Source: Pseudomonadota bacterium
Lineage (GTDB): Bacteria > Pseudomonadota > Alphaproteobacteria > Rhizobiales > Hyphomicrobiaceae
Direction: 5' to 3'
Assembly (NCBI GenBank): GCA_023423275.1
Contig: JAFAFW010000049.1
Span: forward strand, 1 to 5,289
Length of the DNA stretch: 5,289 bases
Below the pieces are notes generated by a model. That model was not told where the DNA came from, made no database searches, and saw only the letters and a list, made by a program, of their open reading frames with translations. Position numbers and translations under genes: made by a program. This document shows positions 4,304 through 5,289 of this stretch, in pieces; the first letter of the stretch is position 1, and every line of letters starts with the position of its first letter.

Positions 4304-5289
4304 TTACTCAACAATTTTGGTAACGACGCCGGCACCGACGGTGCGGCCGCCTTCACGGATGGCGAAGCGCTGCTTCTCCTCCATCGCGATCGGCGTGATC
4401 AGCTCAACGTCAACCGCAACGTTGTCGCCCGGCATCACCATCTCCGTGCCTTCAGGCAGCGTCACGACACCCGTCACGTCCGTCGTCCGGAAGTAGAACT
4501 GAGGACGATAGTTCTTGAAGAACGGCGTATGACGGCCACCCTCATCCTTCGTCAGGATGTAGGCCTCAGCCTTGAACTTCTTGTGCGGCTTCACAGAACC
4601 GGGCTTCGCCAGAACCTGACCACGCTCAACGGCTTCCTTGTCGATGCCGCGCAGCAGGCAGCCGACGTTGTCGCCAGCCTCACCCGCGTCCAGAAGCTTG
4701 CGGAACATCTCAACGCCCGTCACAACGCACTTCTGCGTGTCGCGCAGACCCACGATCTCGACTTCCTCGCCGACCTTCACAACGCCGCGCTCGATGCGAC
4801 CCGTCACAACCGTGCCGCGCCCAGAGATCGAGTACACGTCTTCGATCGGCATCAGGAACGGCTGGTCCTTCGGACGATCCGGCAGCGGGATGTAGGTGTC
4901 CAGCGCCTCGTACAGCTTCAGGATCGCTTCGGCGGCCAGAGGGCCGTGCTCGCCGTTCAGGGCCTGGATCGCAGCGCCACGCACCACCGGCAGGTCATCG
5001 CCGGGGAACTGGTACTTCGACAGAAGCTCGCGCACCTCAAGCTCGACCAGGTCGAGAAGCTCGGCGTCGTCAACGACGTCGCACTTGTTCAGGAACACGA
5101 CCACGTAGGGAACGCCAACCTGGCGCGCCAGAAGGATGTGCTCGCGCGTCTGCGGCATCGGACCGTCAACCGCCGACACAACCAGGATCGCGCCGTCCAT
5201 CTGCGCAGCACCCGTGATCATGTTCTTCACGTAGTCGGCGTGGCCGGGGCAGTCGACGTGCGCATAGTGACGGTTCGGCGTCGCATACT
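4304..5289 (-). CDS. tuf: Elongation factor Tu (EF-Tu), N-terminus beyond window edge
   Basis: EF-Tu is a GTPase that delivers aminoacyl-tRNA to the ribosomal A site; it is recruited by the L7/L12 stalk encoded further along this locus. About 327 of roughly 396 residues are present; the frame is open to the window edge, and about 70 N-terminal residues, including the P-loop, lie outside. The visible part begins YATPNRHYAHVDCPGHADYV with the G3 motif DCPGH, including the catalytic His (about 5254-5240). Then come VFLNKCD (G4, NKCD), RGAAIQAL (G5 region), domain 2 with SISGRGTVVTGRIERG, and domain 3 with GGRHTPFFKNYRPQFYFRTTDVTG and the closing REGGRTVGAGVVTKIVE. Stop is TAA (4306-4304). All visible motifs are intact. 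Many alphaproteobacteria have a second tuf in the str operon; this copy next to tRNA-Trp would be the tufB-type position. Confidence 0.98.
   Translation of the reverse strand, partial: YATPNRHYAHVDCPGHADYVKNMITGAAQMDGAILVVSAVDGPMPQTREHILLARQVGVPYVVVFLNKCDVVDDAELLDLVELEVRELLSKYQFPGDDLPVVRGAAIQALNGEHGPLAAEAILKLYEALDTYIPLPDRPKDQPFLMPIEDVYSISGRGTVVTGRIERGVVKVGEEVEIVGLRDTQKCVVTGVEMFRKLLDAGEAGDNVGCLLRGIDKEAVERGQVLAKPGSVKPHKKFKAEAYILTKDEGGRHTPFFKNYRPQFYFRTTDVTGVVTLPEGTEMVMPGDNVAVDVELITPIAMEEKQRFAIREGGRTVGAGVVTKIVE

Noticed and set aside
1..5289. Search for a mobile element, CRISPR array, defence genes or a new gene cluster
   Set aside because: Every sizeable coding stretch is a recognised housekeeping gene in conserved order; no direct-repeat array, transposase or integrase motif was seen.

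Overview
The window is a conserved translation/transcription locus, and every gene in it lies on the minus strand. Read in the direction of transcription (high to low coordinates), the order is tuf (5' end outside the window), tRNA-Trp(CCA), secE, nusG, rplK, rplA, rplJ, rplL and rpoB (only its first 74 codons are inside). This order, the GC-rich sequence, the RpoB N-terminus, the single-membrane-span SecE and the style of the L7/L12 tail point to an alphaproteobacterium. I cannot fix the order or genus. A GC-rich 33-nt palindrome between rplL and rpoB resembles extragenic palindromes I associate with Rhizobiales-type genomes, but that is from memory and weak.

Layout: 5289-4304 is EF-Tu lacking its first ~70 residues. 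4303-4028 is a spacer with a terminator-like hairpin after tuf and, closer to the tRNA, a good promoter candidate (GTGACA, 17 bp, TATCTA, with an A-tract upstream). 4027-3952 is tRNA-Trp with its CCA end encoded. 3833-3636 is SecE and 3590-3057 is NusG. 3056-2889 is a 168-nt leader. 2888-2460 is L11 and 2454-1744 is L1, separated by 5 nt and probably translationally coupled. 1743-1400 is a 344-nt gene-free stretch with several strong hairpins: three after rplA, and others in what is probably the L10 autoregulatory leader. 1399-887 is L10 (GTG start) and 800-432 is L7/L12. 431-223 is a structured spacer, then rpoB from 222 to the window edge.

The genes work together. EF-Tu and tRNA-Trp serve elongation. 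L11, L10, L7/L12 and L1 build the GTPase-associated stalk base, the stalk that recruits EF-Tu, and the L1 stalk. NusG couples RNA polymerase to ribosomes or Rho, RpoB is the catalytic beta subunit, and SecE is a core part of the export channel.

I see no mobile element, CRISPR array, defence cassette or new multigene system. The most unusual point is at the end of rplL. The frame stops at TAG after ...AGATG, but the next codons in the same frame read Ile-Lys-TGA, the normal end of an L7/L12 of the ...ATVEIK type. The gene therefore looks shortened by an E-to-stop change (plus V to G), removing the last beta strand, unless this is a sequence error.
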